Assembly (NCBI GenBank): GCA_049653005.1 | Contig: JBASFL010000131.1 | Location: 40,309 to 104,308 of the forward strand | Origin: UBA2334 sp049653005 | GTDB lineage: Bacteria; Pseudomonadota; Gammaproteobacteria; Burkholderiales; Burkholderiaceae_C | DNA length: 64,000 bases | Direction: 5' to 3' | In this document: piece by piece, positions 26,697 through 38,031 of the stretch | How the letters are laid out: every line of letters begins with the position of its first letter | Position numbering within the stretch: the stretch's first letter is position 1 | Made by a program: the position numbers and the translations under genes | The notes under the pieces: generated by a model | Seen by the model: only the letters and a program-made list of their open reading frames with translations | Told to the model about the DNA's origin: nothing | The model's database searches: none

Positions 26697-27208
26697 GACC
26701 GGTGGCGTTGCCAAAAATCGCGGTGGGTGCCCACCAGATCGGCTTCAAGCCCGGCCACCGGCCCGGTGATGCGCAGGGGCTTTTGCCCACGGGCCACCAC
26801 CTCGCGGCAGGGCAGGCTGAGGGTGGGGTTGTCGGGGTGGTTGCCGGTGAGGGCCAGCAAGGCCTCTTCGCTGGCCCCGTAGGCGATGTGGCCTATGTGC
26901 GCCCAATAAAGGGTGCCCGTGCACATGGCGCAGGGTTCGAAGGTGGTGACCAGGGTGCAGCCCCACAGGAAGCTGGCGGGGTAATTCTGCGAGGCGGTGC
27001 GCGCCAAGGTGGCTTCGGCGTGGTGCACGGTGTCGATGTTGCCTTGTTCGGCCAACACCGTTTCACCATCGGGTGCCACCAGCAGCGCGCCAAACGGGTG
27101 GCGCCCCATGGCCATGGCGCGTTGGGCCACGGCATCGGCACGCAGCAGGTGGCGGTGCAATTGCCCGGCCGTGAGGGCCGGGGGCATCAGCAACCCGCTT
27201 TCACTCAC
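26693..27208 (-). CDS. Nucleoside/guanine deaminase-like protein (CDA fold)
   Basis: A 171-residue zinc deaminase of the cytidine-deaminase fold. The zinc motif is complete: HAEAT (His ligand plus catalytic Glu) and PCAMC (two Cys ligands, context TFEPCAMCTGTLYW). The substrate may be guanine or another amino-heterocycle. It lies between an ABC importer and ureD, overlapping both neighbours by a few bases; a route from an imported N-heterocycle to ammonia or urea is inferred. Confidence 0.88.
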   Translation of the reverse strand: MSESGLLMPPALTAGQLHRHLLRADAVAQRAMAMGRHPFGALLVAPDGETVLAEQGNIDTVHHAEATLARTASQNYPASFLWGCTLVTTFEPCAMCTGTLYWAHIGHIAYGASEEALLALTGNHPDNPTLSLPCREVVARGQKPLRITGPVAGLEADLVGTHRDFWQRHRS

Positions 27209-27971
27209 CTTGCGAGCCCCGGTGGGCCCAGCCGGTGGTGTGTTTTTCCACCAGGCTGAACAGCTCGTACATGGCCATGGCCATGACGCCCACGGTCAGC
27301 AGGCCGCTGAAGGCCAGGCCCATTTGCATGGAAGACCCGGCCGAAATCAGCAGGTAGCCAATGCCTTGGTCTGACGCGGTCATTTCAGACACCGTGGTGC
27401 CCACAAACGCCAGCGTGATGGCCACTTTCAGCGAGCCGTAAAAGTAGGGCATGGAGCGGGGCAGGCCCACCTTGGTCAACACGTCCCAGCGCTTGGCCCC
27501 CAGCACGCGCAGCACGTCTTCCAGCTCGGGCTCCAGCGTGGCCAGGCCGGTGGCGATGTTCACCATGATGGGGAAGAAGCTGATGAGAAAGGCCGTGAGC
27601 ACCGCAGGGCCCACGCCAATGCCGAACCACACCACCAAAATGGGCACAAAAGCGGCCTTGGGCAGCGCGTTGAACGCGGTCATCAGCGGGTACACCGCCG
27701 CATAGGCCAGGCGCGAACTGCCAATCAGAAAGCCCAGCAACACCCCCACCACGATGGCAATCGCAAAGCCCACCATCGTCACCCAGAAGGTGCGCCACGC
27801 GTGGCCCGCGATGGTGCCCGCGTGTTCCAGCGTTTGCTCCCAAATGCGCAGCGGGCTGGGGAAAATGAATTCCGACACATTGAAGGCCGAGCAAACAATC
27901 TGCCACAGCACCACGGTGGCCACCAGCAGCAGCCACGGGGCCCAGGCTTCTTTCTGTTTCTTGTTCATCAT
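27201..27971 (-). CDS. ABC transporter permease, SsuC/TauC/ThiX type
   Basis: A 256-residue permease with about six membrane segments and the cytoplasmic EAA-like loop (LEDVLRVLGAKRWDVLTKVGLP). It belongs to the nitrate/sulfonate/pyrimidine importer group. It overlaps the downstream deaminase gene by 8 bases and follows the ATPase gene by 15, so the cluster is one operon. Confidence 0.92.
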   Translation of the reverse strand: MMNKKQKEAWAPWLLLVATVVLWQIVCSAFNVSEFIFPSPLRIWEQTLEHAGTIAGHAWRTFWVTMVGFAIAIVVGVLLGFLIGSSRLAYAAVYPLMTAFNALPKAAFVPILVVWFGIGVGPAVLTAFLISFFPIMVNIATGLATLEPELEDVLRVLGAKRWDVLTKVGLPRSMPYFYGSLKVAITLAFVGTTVSEMTASDQGIGYLLISAGSSMQMGLAFSGLLTVGVMAMAMYELFSLVEKHTTGWAHRGSQGE

Positions 27972-27986
27972 GTGCTTTCGGTGGGG

Positions 27987-28853
27987 TTACTGAACGATGG
28001 CTGCGCCGCCGCTGTGGCCTGGTTTGGCCGGTTTGCGCATGGCACCGATGTGGCCGCGCAACTCGTGCACGATGTCGGTGAACTCGGGCGTGTAGGTCAC
28101 TTCCAGGTCGCGGGGGCGGGGCAGGTCGATGTGGCGCTTCACCACAAACCGCCCGGGGCTCTTGCTCATGACGTACACCGTGTCGGCCAGGAACACGCTT
28201 TCACGCAGGTCGTGCGTCACCAGAATGACGTTGAATTTTTGCGTGGCCTGCAAGTCGCGCAGCGTGCACCACAGCTCTTCGCGGGTGAAGGCGTCCAGTG
28301 CACCAAAAGGCTCGTCGAGCAGCAACATTTTGGGTTCGTGGATGAGGGCGCGGCAAATGCTGGCGCGCTGCTGCATGCCCCCCGACAGCTGCCAGGGGAA
28401 TTTCTTTTCCATGCCGCCCAGGCCCACGCTTTCCAGCAGCGCCGAGGCGCGGGCCTCGTACTCTTTGCGCTTGGCTTTGAACTGGCTGCGGTGCGGCTCA
28501 ACGATTTCCAGCGGCAGCAGCACGTTGTCCAGCGTGGTGCGCCACGGCAGCAGCGAGGGGGCCTGAAAGGCCATGCCCGAAATTTTCAATGGGCCGTCCA
28601 CGGGTTGGCCGTCTACAAAAATCTGACCCAACGTGGGCTTTTTCAGGCCGGTGGTCAGCTTCATGAAGGTGGACTTGCCACAGCCCGAAGGCCCCACGAT
28701 GGCAATGAACTCGCCCTGCGTGACCTGCAGGTTGATGTCTTCCACGGCAAATATGCCTTTGGCGTGCAGCTCGTCGTTGTAGGCCAGCCAAACGCTGCGG
28801 AAGTCCACAAACGGGGCGGCGGTTGACGGTTCGGGGGCAGGGGGCTGTGACAT
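27987..28853 (-). CDS. ABC transporter ATP-binding protein, SsuB/TauB type
   Basis: A 288-residue ATPase with Walker A GPSGCGKST, Q-loop FQAPSLLPW, signature LSGGMQQRASICRAL, Walker B MLLLDEPFGALD and the H-loop His in LVTHDLRES. It powers the importer with the adjacent permease and receptor. The ATG at 28853 gives the family-typical N-terminus; a longer frame to 28898 is unlikely. Confidence 0.93.
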   Translation of the reverse strand: MSQPPAPEPSTAAPFVDFRSVWLAYNDELHAKGIFAVEDINLQVTQGEFIAIVGPSGCGKSTFMKLTTGLKKPTLGQIFVDGQPVDGPLKISGMAFQAPSLLPWRTTLDNVLLPLEIVEPHRSQFKAKRKEYEARASALLESVGLGGMEKKFPWQLSGGMQQRASICRALIHEPKMLLLDEPFGALDAFTREELWCTLRDLQATQKFNVILVTHDLRESVFLADTVYVMSKSPGRFVVKRHIDLPRPRDLEVTYTPEFTDIVHELRGHIGAMRKPAKPGHSGGAAIVQ

Positions 28854-28949
28854 GGCGGGGGTCTTTTCATGAAAACGGCCAGCCGTCCGGGCGGACAAAC
28901 TGGCCGTTGGGCCACAAACAAAGGCTGTGCGTGGGGAAGGCGAAAGGCG

Positions 28950-29993
28950 TTACTTCTTGGCCTTGGGCAACACGTCCAGCGTGGCCGCGTCGGGCAGGGC
29001 AGAGCCGTCCCACACGGCTTTCACGTCCACGCGGCTTTTGGTTTTGTAGGCGTCAGACACCTGGCTGGCCATCAGGGCCATGCGGCCGTCGTTGATGCGG
29101 CCGAAACCTTCCTTGCGCGCGTCGGGGCTGGCCACCACCGAGTCAATGGCCAGTTGCAGGCGGCGTGTTTCCAGCGCCACGTTGATGATGCCGTCGCGCT
29201 CTTTCACCAGCGCAATGGCGGCGGCCGGGTTGGCCATGGCTTCTTTGGCGCCTTTGGCAAACGCGCTCAGGAACGCTTTCACCGCGGTGGGGTTTTCCTT
29301 CAGCAGCTTGGGGTTCACGATGATGGCGTTGCCATACAGCTTCACACCAAAGTCGGCAAAGGGCATGACCACCACGTCTTCGGTTTTGATGCCGCGTGCT
29401 TCCAGGTTCAGCAGCGAAGTGAACGAGAAGCCGGTGATGGCGTCAATGTCACCGCGCACCAGCATGGTTTCGCGCAGTGGGGGGTCCATGGCCGTCCAAG
29501 CCACGTTGGTCACGCCGTTGGCCTTTTCAAAGATGGGGAAGGCTTTGCGGCCCGCGTCGAACACGGGTGCGCCCAGCTTCTTGCCGCTGAGGTCTGCGGG
29601 CTTCTTGATGCCCGACTTCTTCAGGGCCAACACGGCAGCGGGCGTGTTGTTGTAGACCATCATCACGGCCACGGGTTTGTTGGGCGCGTCGGGGTTGTTG
29701 GCGTGGAATTCCATCAGGGCGGCCATGTCGGCAAAACCCATGTCGTAAGTGCCCGAGGCCACGCGGGTGACCGTGGCGCCCGAGCCGTTGCCGGCGTCGA
29801 TGGTCACGTCCAGGCCCGCGTCTTTGAAGTAGCCCTTGGCCACGGGTTGCAGGAACAGGGCCGAGGGGCCTTCAAAGCGCCAGTCCAGCTGGAACTTGAT
29901 GGGCTTGTTTTGGGCGTGGGCGCTGCCCACGGCACACAAACCGGCCAAGGCAATCGCGGCAGAGGTGGCTTTGAGGAAATGGCGTTTGATCAT
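28950..29993 (-). CDS. NMT1/THI5-like ABC substrate-binding protein
   Basis: A 347-residue periplasmic receptor with a signal peptide (ALAGLCAVGSAHAQ). The fold markers are FQLDWRFEGPSALFLQPVAKGYFKDAGLDVTI and GFADMAALMEF. This group binds thiamine precursors, pyrimidines, sulfonates and related compounds; together with the deaminase and ureD, an N-heterocycle or other urea precursor is plausible. First gene of the operon, about 400 bases from the divergent chemoreceptor gene. Confidence 0.9.
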   Translation of the reverse strand: MIKRHFLKATSAAIALAGLCAVGSAHAQNKPIKFQLDWRFEGPSALFLQPVAKGYFKDAGLDVTIDAGNGSGATVTRVASGTYDMGFADMAALMEFHANNPDAPNKPVAVMMVYNNTPAAVLALKKSGIKKPADLSGKKLGAPVFDAGRKAFPIFEKANGVTNVAWTAMDPPLRETMLVRGDIDAITGFSFTSLLNLEARGIKTEDVVVMPFADFGVKLYGNAIIVNPKLLKENPTAVKAFLSAFAKGAKEAMANPAAAIALVKERDGIINVALETRRLQLAIDSVVASPDARKEGFGRINDGRMALMASQVSDAYKTKSRVDVKAVWDGSALPDAATLDVLPKAKK

Positions 29994-30395
29994 GCGTAAC
30001 TCCAGTGGAATGGGGTGGTCAAAGAAGATTGAAGAACTTAAAGCAATTACGGTGCCAACCAGCCGTCACAGCGGCGGTGCACCGTGCAGCGGGCCGATTA
30101 AAACCCATGCCACGCTGGGAAAATGAACACAAATGCGTATACAAAAGTGTCCACCAATGTGAGGGTGTTGGGCATCAATGGAAACCCGGGTGCCCCACGG
30201 TGGGGCGGCGTGTGCTCAATGCCACGTTTTTGGTGCGCGGAATGTGCGCTGATTTGACAAATATCAAGACCGATGGGGCTTGCAGCCTCGCGCGCGTGTA
30301 AATCGGTTAACTTAAACACGCGACCTTGCACCAAAGCAGGGCAAAGCGAACCGGGTGACGCGCCAAGCGCTCCCGCACATCAACAGGACAACAAG
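29994..30395. other. 402-bp intergenic region between the importer operon and the chemoreceptor gene
   Basis: No convincing gene on either strand. It must hold the promoters of both divergent units. The FNR-like box at 30254-30267 is the only clear site. The stretch from 30060 to 30200 is compositionally ordinary, without a strong hairpin-T tract. Confidence 0.5.
30254..30267. promoter_or_regulatory. FNR/ANR-like box upstream of the chemoreceptor gene
   Basis: TTGAC-AAAT-ATCAA differs from the FNR consensus TTGAT-N4-ATCAA at one base. It lies 129 bases before the ATG. A second such box lies upstream of the FIST gene. Confidence 0.45.
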
Positions 30396-32006
30396 ATGCA
30401 GAGACAAACTTCCCTCGGTTCCGCGTGGGCGGCCCACGGCTATTGGACACCCGCTGTGGTGCTGATGCGAAACCTGAAGTTCGGGGCCAAGGCCCTGGTC
30501 ATTTCGCTGGCTTTTTTGGTGCCCACGCTGGCGCTGATCGGCTGGCTGCTGCTGAACCAAACGGCCACTTCGTTTGATGACCGCAAAAATGCCACACGCC
30601 AACACGTGGAGGTGGCCCATGGCGTGCTGGTGTGGGCGCACGAGCAGGAAACCACCGGCAAGCTCACCCGCCCCCAGGCGCAGGACTTGGCCAAGGGCGT
30701 GATTGCCAAAATGCGCTACGACAAAAGCGAGTATTTCTGGATCAACGACATGACCCCGGTGGTGGTGATGCACCCCATCAACACCAAGCTCGACGGCAAA
30801 GACGTGAGCGACCTGAAAGACCCCACTGGTTTCGCCCTGTTCAAAGGCTTTGTGGCCGAGGTGCAGAAAAACGGCAAAGGGTTTGTGCCTTACCTGTGGC
30901 CCAAACCCGGCAGCCCCGAGCCGGTGGAAAAACTGTCTTACGTGTCGGGCTTTGCCCCTTGGGGCTGGGTGGTGGGCTCGGGTATCTACATCGATGACCT
31001 GCGCACGGCTCGTAACGAGCGGTTGGTCATTACGGTTGTCGCCCTCGCGTTGTGTTTGTTCATAGGACTCTATTTCTTTGTGGGTTTTTACCGCGTCAAC
31101 AAAGGCGGTTTTGACCTGATCAGCCAGCACCTGGAAGAAATGGCCGAGGGCGATTTGCGCAATTCCCCCAATGACCCTTGGGGCCGTGACGAGCCTGCCC
31201 AGCTGATTTGGGAGATGAAAAAGGTGTACGTGTCGTTGCGTGAGCTCATCCGCAAAGTGCGCCATGGTGCGCGCGAACTGCACACCGCCAGCAACGAAAT
31301 TGCGTCGGCCAGCACCGATTTGGCCGCGCGCACCGAAGCTTCGGCCGCCACGCTGGAAGAGCAGTCGTCTGCGATGGAAGAAATCGGCTCCACCGTGGGC
31401 GCGTCGGCCGAGCTGGCCCAGAACGCCGCCCGTTTTGCTGGCGACAATGCCACCGTGGCCGAAACCGGTGGCCGCGTGATTGCCGAGGTGGTGACCACCA
31501 TGCACGACATCCAGGCCTCGTCGGCCAAGATCAACGACATCATTGGTGTGATCGACGGCATTGCCTTCCAGACCAACATCCTGGCGCTGAACGCGGCTGT
31601 GGAAGCCGCCCGTGCCGGTGAGGCCGGGCGCGGGTTTGCCGTGGTGGCCAGCGAAGTGCGCAGCCTGGCGCAGCGCAGTGCCAGCGCGGCCCGTGAAATC
31701 AAAGGCTTGATCACCACCAGCGTGGAAAAGGTGGAGAGCGGCACCCGCGTGGTGCAACAGGCCGGCCAAACCATGGCCCAGGTGGTGGACAACGCCAAAC
31801 AAATCAACCAGTACCTGAGCGAAATTGCCACGTCATCGCGCGAGCAAGCCAGCGGGGTGGAGCAGGTGAGCCAGTCCATCCAAGACCTGGACCGCAGCAC
31901 CCAGCAAAACGCGGCACTGGTGGAAGAAACCACGTCAGCCGCTGCGGCGTTGCGCCAGCAGGCCGAAATTTTGCAAAGCGAGATTGCCAACTTCCGGGTG
32001 GCTTGA
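30396..32006 (+). CDS. Methyl-accepting chemotaxis protein with sCache_2 sensor
   Basis: A 536-residue chemoreceptor. Membrane segments at about residues 30-50 and 210-232 flank a periplasmic single Cache domain (YDKSEYFWINDMTPVVVMHPIN; YVSGFAPWGWVVGSGIYIDD). HAMP-like and signalling regions follow, with the conserved tip EIKGLI preceded by IIGVIDGIAFQTNILALNAAVEAARAGE. It should control the flagellar motor through CheA/CheW. The ATG at 30396 follows AGGA at 7 bases. Cache_2 receptors commonly bind small organic acids. Confidence 0.95.
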   Translation: MQRQTSLGSAWAAHGYWTPAVVLMRNLKFGAKALVISLAFLVPTLALIGWLLLNQTATSFDDRKNATRQHVEVAHGVLVWAHEQETTGKLTRPQAQDLAKGVIAKMRYDKSEYFWINDMTPVVVMHPINTKLDGKDVSDLKDPTGFALFKGFVAEVQKNGKGFVPYLWPKPGSPEPVEKLSYVSGFAPWGWVVGSGIYIDDLRTARNERLVITVVALALCLFIGLYFFVGFYRVNKGGFDLISQHLEEMAEGDLRNSPNDPWGRDEPAQLIWEMKKVYVSLRELIRKVRHGARELHTASNEIASASTDLAARTEASAATLEEQSSAMEEIGSTVGASAELAQNAARFAGDNATVAETGGRVIAEVVTTMHDIQASSAKINDIIGVIDGIAFQTNILALNAAVEAARAGEAGRGFAVVASEVRSLAQRSASAAREIKGLITTSVEKVESGTRVVQQAGQTMAQVVDNAKQINQYLSEIATSSREQASGVEQVSQSIQDLDRSTQQNAALVEETTSAAAALRQQAEILQSEIANFRVA

Positions 32007-32074
32007 GTACCCACCCGCCACTGGCGGGTGTCGGCTGTTTTGCCACGGGGTGCCGTGGCGTTGGTGAAGGGGGC

Positions 32075-32464
32075 TCAGGCCCCCTTTTCCATTTCCAACA
32101 GCAGGGCTTGTGCGACGGCTTGGGTGGCTGCCAGGGTCAGCGTCACGCACACCCAGGTTGGCGCACCCCCGACTGGGGGCAGCGGCGGCATGCCCTGCAC
32201 CCGTCCGCTGGCCGCGTCGTGGCGCAGGTTCACGGGGGCCGCGTCGTTGACCTGGGCTTGCAGCAGCAGGTCCCAGTCGCCACCCTCGTCCAAGGGCTGG
32301 GGGCCCTCGGGAAAGTGGCGGTGTGCCCAGGCCAGCACGGCTGCCACTTCGGCCAGCACCTCAGTCACCCGTGCAGGCGGCACGCTGGCCATGGCCTCCA
32401 GCGTGTGGCTGTCGTCACCGTTGTCGGTGGCATCAAACTCCAACCACGATAGCTGAAAATCCAT
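32075..32464 (-). CDS. Conserved-looking hypothetical protein
   Basis: A 129-residue acidic cytosolic protein (MDFQLSWLEFDATDNGDDSHTLEAMASV...) without recognised domains. It lies upstream of gcvP on the same strand, after the convergent chemoreceptor gene. The ATG and first codons (MDFQLSW) lie inside repeat copy D, so its N-terminus is repeat-derived if this start is used; an upstream start (MIGMDF) also lies in the repeat. No clear Shine-Dalgarno is visible. Confidence 0.65.
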   Translation of the reverse strand: MDFQLSWLEFDATDNGDDSHTLEAMASVPPARVTEVLAEVAAVLAWAHRHFPEGPQPLDEGGDWDLLLQAQVNDAAPVNLRHDAASGRVQGMPPLPPVGGAPTWVCVTLTLAATQAVAQALLLEMEKGA

Positions 32465-32492
32465 ACCGATCAAGCGCTAGAGGCTGTTTTTG
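32446..32492 (-). repeat. Dispersed repeat, copy D
   Basis: Read on the minus strand: AAAAACAGCCTCTAGCGCTTG, then a GTATGGATTTTCAGCTAT half. The second half contains the ATG of the hypothetical gene at 32075-32464. Confidence 0.8.
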
Positions 32493-32501
32493 TGCTGAAT
32501 T

Positions 32502-35414
<2,913 letters not shown>

Positions 35415-35435
35415 GGTGCGGGGGTCCTGTGGGGG

Positions 35436-35798
35436 TCAGTTGGCCAGGGCGTTGTAGGCGGTTTCGTCCAGCAGACCGTCAATCTCGGCGGCGTTGCTCA
35501 GCTTCACTTTGAAGAACCAGCCGGCACCCAGCGGGTCGGTGTTGGCCAGGGCGGGGTCGGCGCGCAGGGCTTCGTTGACTTCGGTGATTTCACCGGTCAC
35601 GGGCATGTACACGTCGGCGGCGGCTTTGACGGACTCGACCACACCGGCCACGTCTTTCTGGGCGAAGGTGGTGCCCACGGCGGGCAAATCGACAAACACC
35701 ACGTCACCCAGCGCGTCTTGTGCGTGGTGAGTGATGCCCACGGTGGCGGTGTCGCCGTCGATGTTGAGCCATTCGTGGTCGGCGGTGTACTTGATCAT
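35436..35798 (-). CDS. gcvH: Glycine cleavage system H protein
   Basis: A 120-residue lipoyl carrier. The lipoylation site is the Lys of GVVESVKAAADVY, about residue 59. It shuttles the aminomethyl arm between GcvP, GcvT and the L protein. AGGAG precedes the ATG at 35798. Repeat copy E lies between it and gcvT. Confidence 0.98.
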   Translation of the reverse strand: MIKYTADHEWLNIDGDTATVGITHHAQDALGDVVFVDLPAVGTTFAQKDVAGVVESVKAAADVYMPVTGEITEVNEALRADPALANTDPLGAGWFFKVKLSNAAEIDGLLDETAYNALAN

Positions 35799-35832
35799 GG
35801 GAAGCTCCTGGTGGGGTAAATGGGGGATTTAA

Positions 35833-35884
35833 GAGATAGCAAACAAATGAATGCAGTCAAGCGCTGGGTGCCAAAAAGTCTTTA
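35833..35884 (-). repeat. Dispersed repeat, copy E
   Basis: On the minus strand: CTTTTTGGCACCCAGCGCTTG followed by a GTTTGCTAT half, in the 113-base gcvT-gcvH gap. Confidence 0.75.
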
Positions 35885-35911
35885 AAAACGTGTGCGATCA
35901 ACCGGCCACCA

Positions 35912-37042
35912 TCATCCACGGTAATAACGCGTGGGCACAAACGGCATGGCCACCACCTCCATGGGCACGGGTTTGCCGCGCACCACGGCGTGAACGCGGG
36001 TGCCCACCGCCGCGTGGCTGGGGGGCACATAGCCCATGGCAATGGGCTGGTTGAGCGTGGGGCCCAGCAGGCCGCTGGTGACTTCTCCCAGGTGCTCGCC
36101 GTTGGTGTCGGTGAGTTGCGTGTGTTCGCGCACGGGCACGCGTTCCAGGGCCAGCAGGCCCACGCGCACTTTGTTGATCGGCTCAGTGCCGTCCAGCTGG
36201 CCCAGCACGGTGTGTGCCCCGGCAAAACCCCCGGCACGCGCACCGCCGGTGCGGCGCACCTTTTGCATGGCCCAGTTCAGCCCGGCTTCCACCGGGGTGG
36301 TGGTGGTGTCGATGTCTTGCCCGTACAGGCACAGCCCGGCTTCCAGGCGCAGCGAGTTGCGGGCACCCAGGCCAATCGGTTTCACCTCGGGTTGCGCCAG
36401 CAGGGCGCGGGCCAGGGCCTCGGCGGCGGTGTCGGGCACGGAAATTTCAAACCCGTCTTCACCGGTGTAGCCGCTGCGGGTGATGAACAGATCGGCGCCT
36501 TCCCAGGTGAAGGTGGCGCCGGTCATGAACACCAGCTTCTCCACACCGGGCACCAGGCGGGCCAGCGCGGTCACGGCCTGGGGGCCCTGAAGGGCCAGCA
36601 GGGCACGCTCGGGCATGGGAATGACGTCGCAGCGCTGGCCAATTTTGTCGGTGATGTGCGCCAGGTCGCCCACTTTGCATGCGCCGTTGACGATCACGAA
36701 AATATCGGTGCCCCGGTTCACGAACATCAGGTCGTCGATGACGGTGCCGCCCTCGGTCAGCAGCAGGCCGTAGCGTTGTTTGCCCACGGGCAGGCCCACC
36801 ACGTCCACCGGCATCAGGGTTTCAAAGGCGGCGGCGGCGTCGGGCCCCACCAGGCGCAGCTGGCCCATGTGCGACACGTCGAACAGCCCGGCGGCGGTGC
36901 GGGTGTGCTGGTGCTCGGCCATCAGGCCCGCCGGGTACTGCACGGGCATGCTGTAGCCCGCAAAGGGCACCATGCGGGCACCCAGCTCGGTGTGCAGGGC
37001 GTTGAGGGGGGTGGTTTGCAGGTCTGACAGCGTTTCGGACAT
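35912..37042 (-). CDS. gcvT: Aminomethyltransferase (glycine cleavage T protein)
   Basis: A 376-residue T-protein. It transfers the methylene group from GcvH to tetrahydrofolate and releases ammonia. Family landmarks: GARMVPFAGYSMPVQYPAG near the N-terminus, FDVSHMGQ, and SGYTGEDGFEI. The ATG at 37042 (MSETLSDLQTTPLN) gives the expected N-terminus; 15 extra upstream codons are possible but unlikely. First gene of the operon, 70 bases after the riboswitch. Confidence 0.97.
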   Translation of the reverse strand: MSETLSDLQTTPLNALHTELGARMVPFAGYSMPVQYPAGLMAEHQHTRTAAGLFDVSHMGQLRLVGPDAAAAFETLMPVDVVGLPVGKQRYGLLLTEGGTVIDDLMFVNRGTDIFVIVNGACKVGDLAHITDKIGQRCDVIPMPERALLALQGPQAVTALARLVPGVEKLVFMTGATFTWEGADLFITRSGYTGEDGFEISVPDTAAEALARALLAQPEVKPIGLGARNSLRLEAGLCLYGQDIDTTTTPVEAGLNWAMQKVRRTGGARAGGFAGAHTVLGQLDGTEPINKVRVGLLALERVPVREHTQLTDTNGEHLGEVTSGLLGPTLNQPIAMGYVPPSHAAVGTRVHAVVRGKPVPMEVVAMPFVPTRYYRG

Positions 37043-37112
37043 GGCGGCGGGCAATTCAAAAGGGCCAATACGCACGGCACACACCAAACGTGGATGCCGT
37101 GAGCGAGCCCCC

Positions 37113-37357
37113 GATGTCCGCTTTACCTGAGAGATTCACCGGCCGAAAACTCTGCGCCAGCTTGCTCCTTCGGTGGGCAACGCGGCGGTTGAGCCGGGCG
37201 TTGCCTCTCTCCAGCAGGGTGTCGTCTGAGGGCCGTTGGGCCCAAGACGTTTGCCAGTCCTTTTGCCTGAGCGTTCGTCAGAACGCGGTGGTTCTGTTGC
37301 GCCTTCGGCGAGCCCGGGCCGTGGGCGCATGGCGCTGGCTGGGCTTCTCTCCTGACA
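37113..37357 (-). ncRNA. Tandem glycine riboswitch upstream of gcvT
   Basis: On the minus strand two glycine aptamers lie in series. The first (about 37258-37357) has GGAGAGAAGCCC, GCCGAAGGCGC and CGCTCAGGCAAAAGGAC. The second (about 37113-37215) has CTGGAGAGAGGCAACG, CACCGAAGGAGCAAG and AATCTCTCAGGTAAAGCGGAC. These are the conserved blocks of the gcvT-type riboswitch, which switches on glycine breakdown when glycine is abundant. The expression platform near the gcvT start was not resolved. Confidence 0.93.
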
Positions 37358-37368
37358 AGGCCGCGATT

Positions 37369-38031
37369 CTAGCGGTCGAACTCGAACACACCGTTGGATT
37401 CGTTCCACACCACCTGTCGCTGGGCGCGGTGGCGCACGGCCTCGATGCGCCGGGCGTTGGGCTCGTCGGTGCTGGCGATCCAGGCCAGGGCATCGGCGCG
37501 GCTGCGGCCAAATTGCTGGTGGCGCTGGGCCAGGCGCTCCAGCCGAAGGTCGGCCTCCACGTGCAGGTACCACACTTCGTCCAGCAGCCCGGCCACCGGG
37601 GCCCAGGGGCCGTCGTCCAGCAGCAGGTAATTGCCTTCGGTGATGACCAGCGGCGTGTGGGCAAACACGGGCAATGCACCGGCCACGGGTTCTTCCAGCG
37701 TGCGCTGGAAGTCGGGGGCGTACACCACTTCGTCAGGTGCCTGGGTGCGCAGGCGGTGCAGCAGGGCGGCGTAGCCCCAGGCGTCGAAGGTGTCGGGCGC
37801 GCCTTTGCGCTGGGCGCGGCCCAGGCGCACCAGCTCGGCCTGCGCCAAGTGGTAGCCGTCCATGGGCACGGCCTGGGCGCGTTCGCCCAATGCCGCTGCG
37901 GCCAGTGCGGCCAGGGTGGATTTGCCCGCCCCCGGCGCACCCACCACGCCCAGCAGGCGGCGCGGGTCGCTGGCCAGACTGTGCAGCGTGTGCAGCAGGT
38001 CGGGGTGGAGTGCCGGGGCCGCCACGCTCAC
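37369..38031 (-). CDS. P-loop nucleoside/nucleotide kinase family protein
   Basis: A 220-residue kinase of the uridine kinase/pantothenate kinase-like group. Walker A is GAPGAGKST; MDGYHLAQ and ITEGNYLLLDD are typical of the family whose members include putative fructose-transport kinases. The substrate is not clear. Its ATG overlaps the TGA of the ETF-ubiquinone oxidoreductase gene (ATGA), so translation is coupled. It ends just before the glycine riboswitch. Confidence 0.85.
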   Translation of the reverse strand: MSVAAPALHPDLLHTLHSLASDPRRLLGVVGAPGAGKSTLAALAAAALGERAQAVPMDGYHLAQAELVRLGRAQRKGAPDTFDAWGYAALLHRLRTQAPDEVVYAPDFQRTLEEPVAGALPVFAHTPLVITEGNYLLLDDGPWAPVAGLLDEVWYLHVEADLRLERLAQRHQQFGRSRADALAWIASTDEPNARRIEAVRHRAQRQVVWNESNGVFEFDR

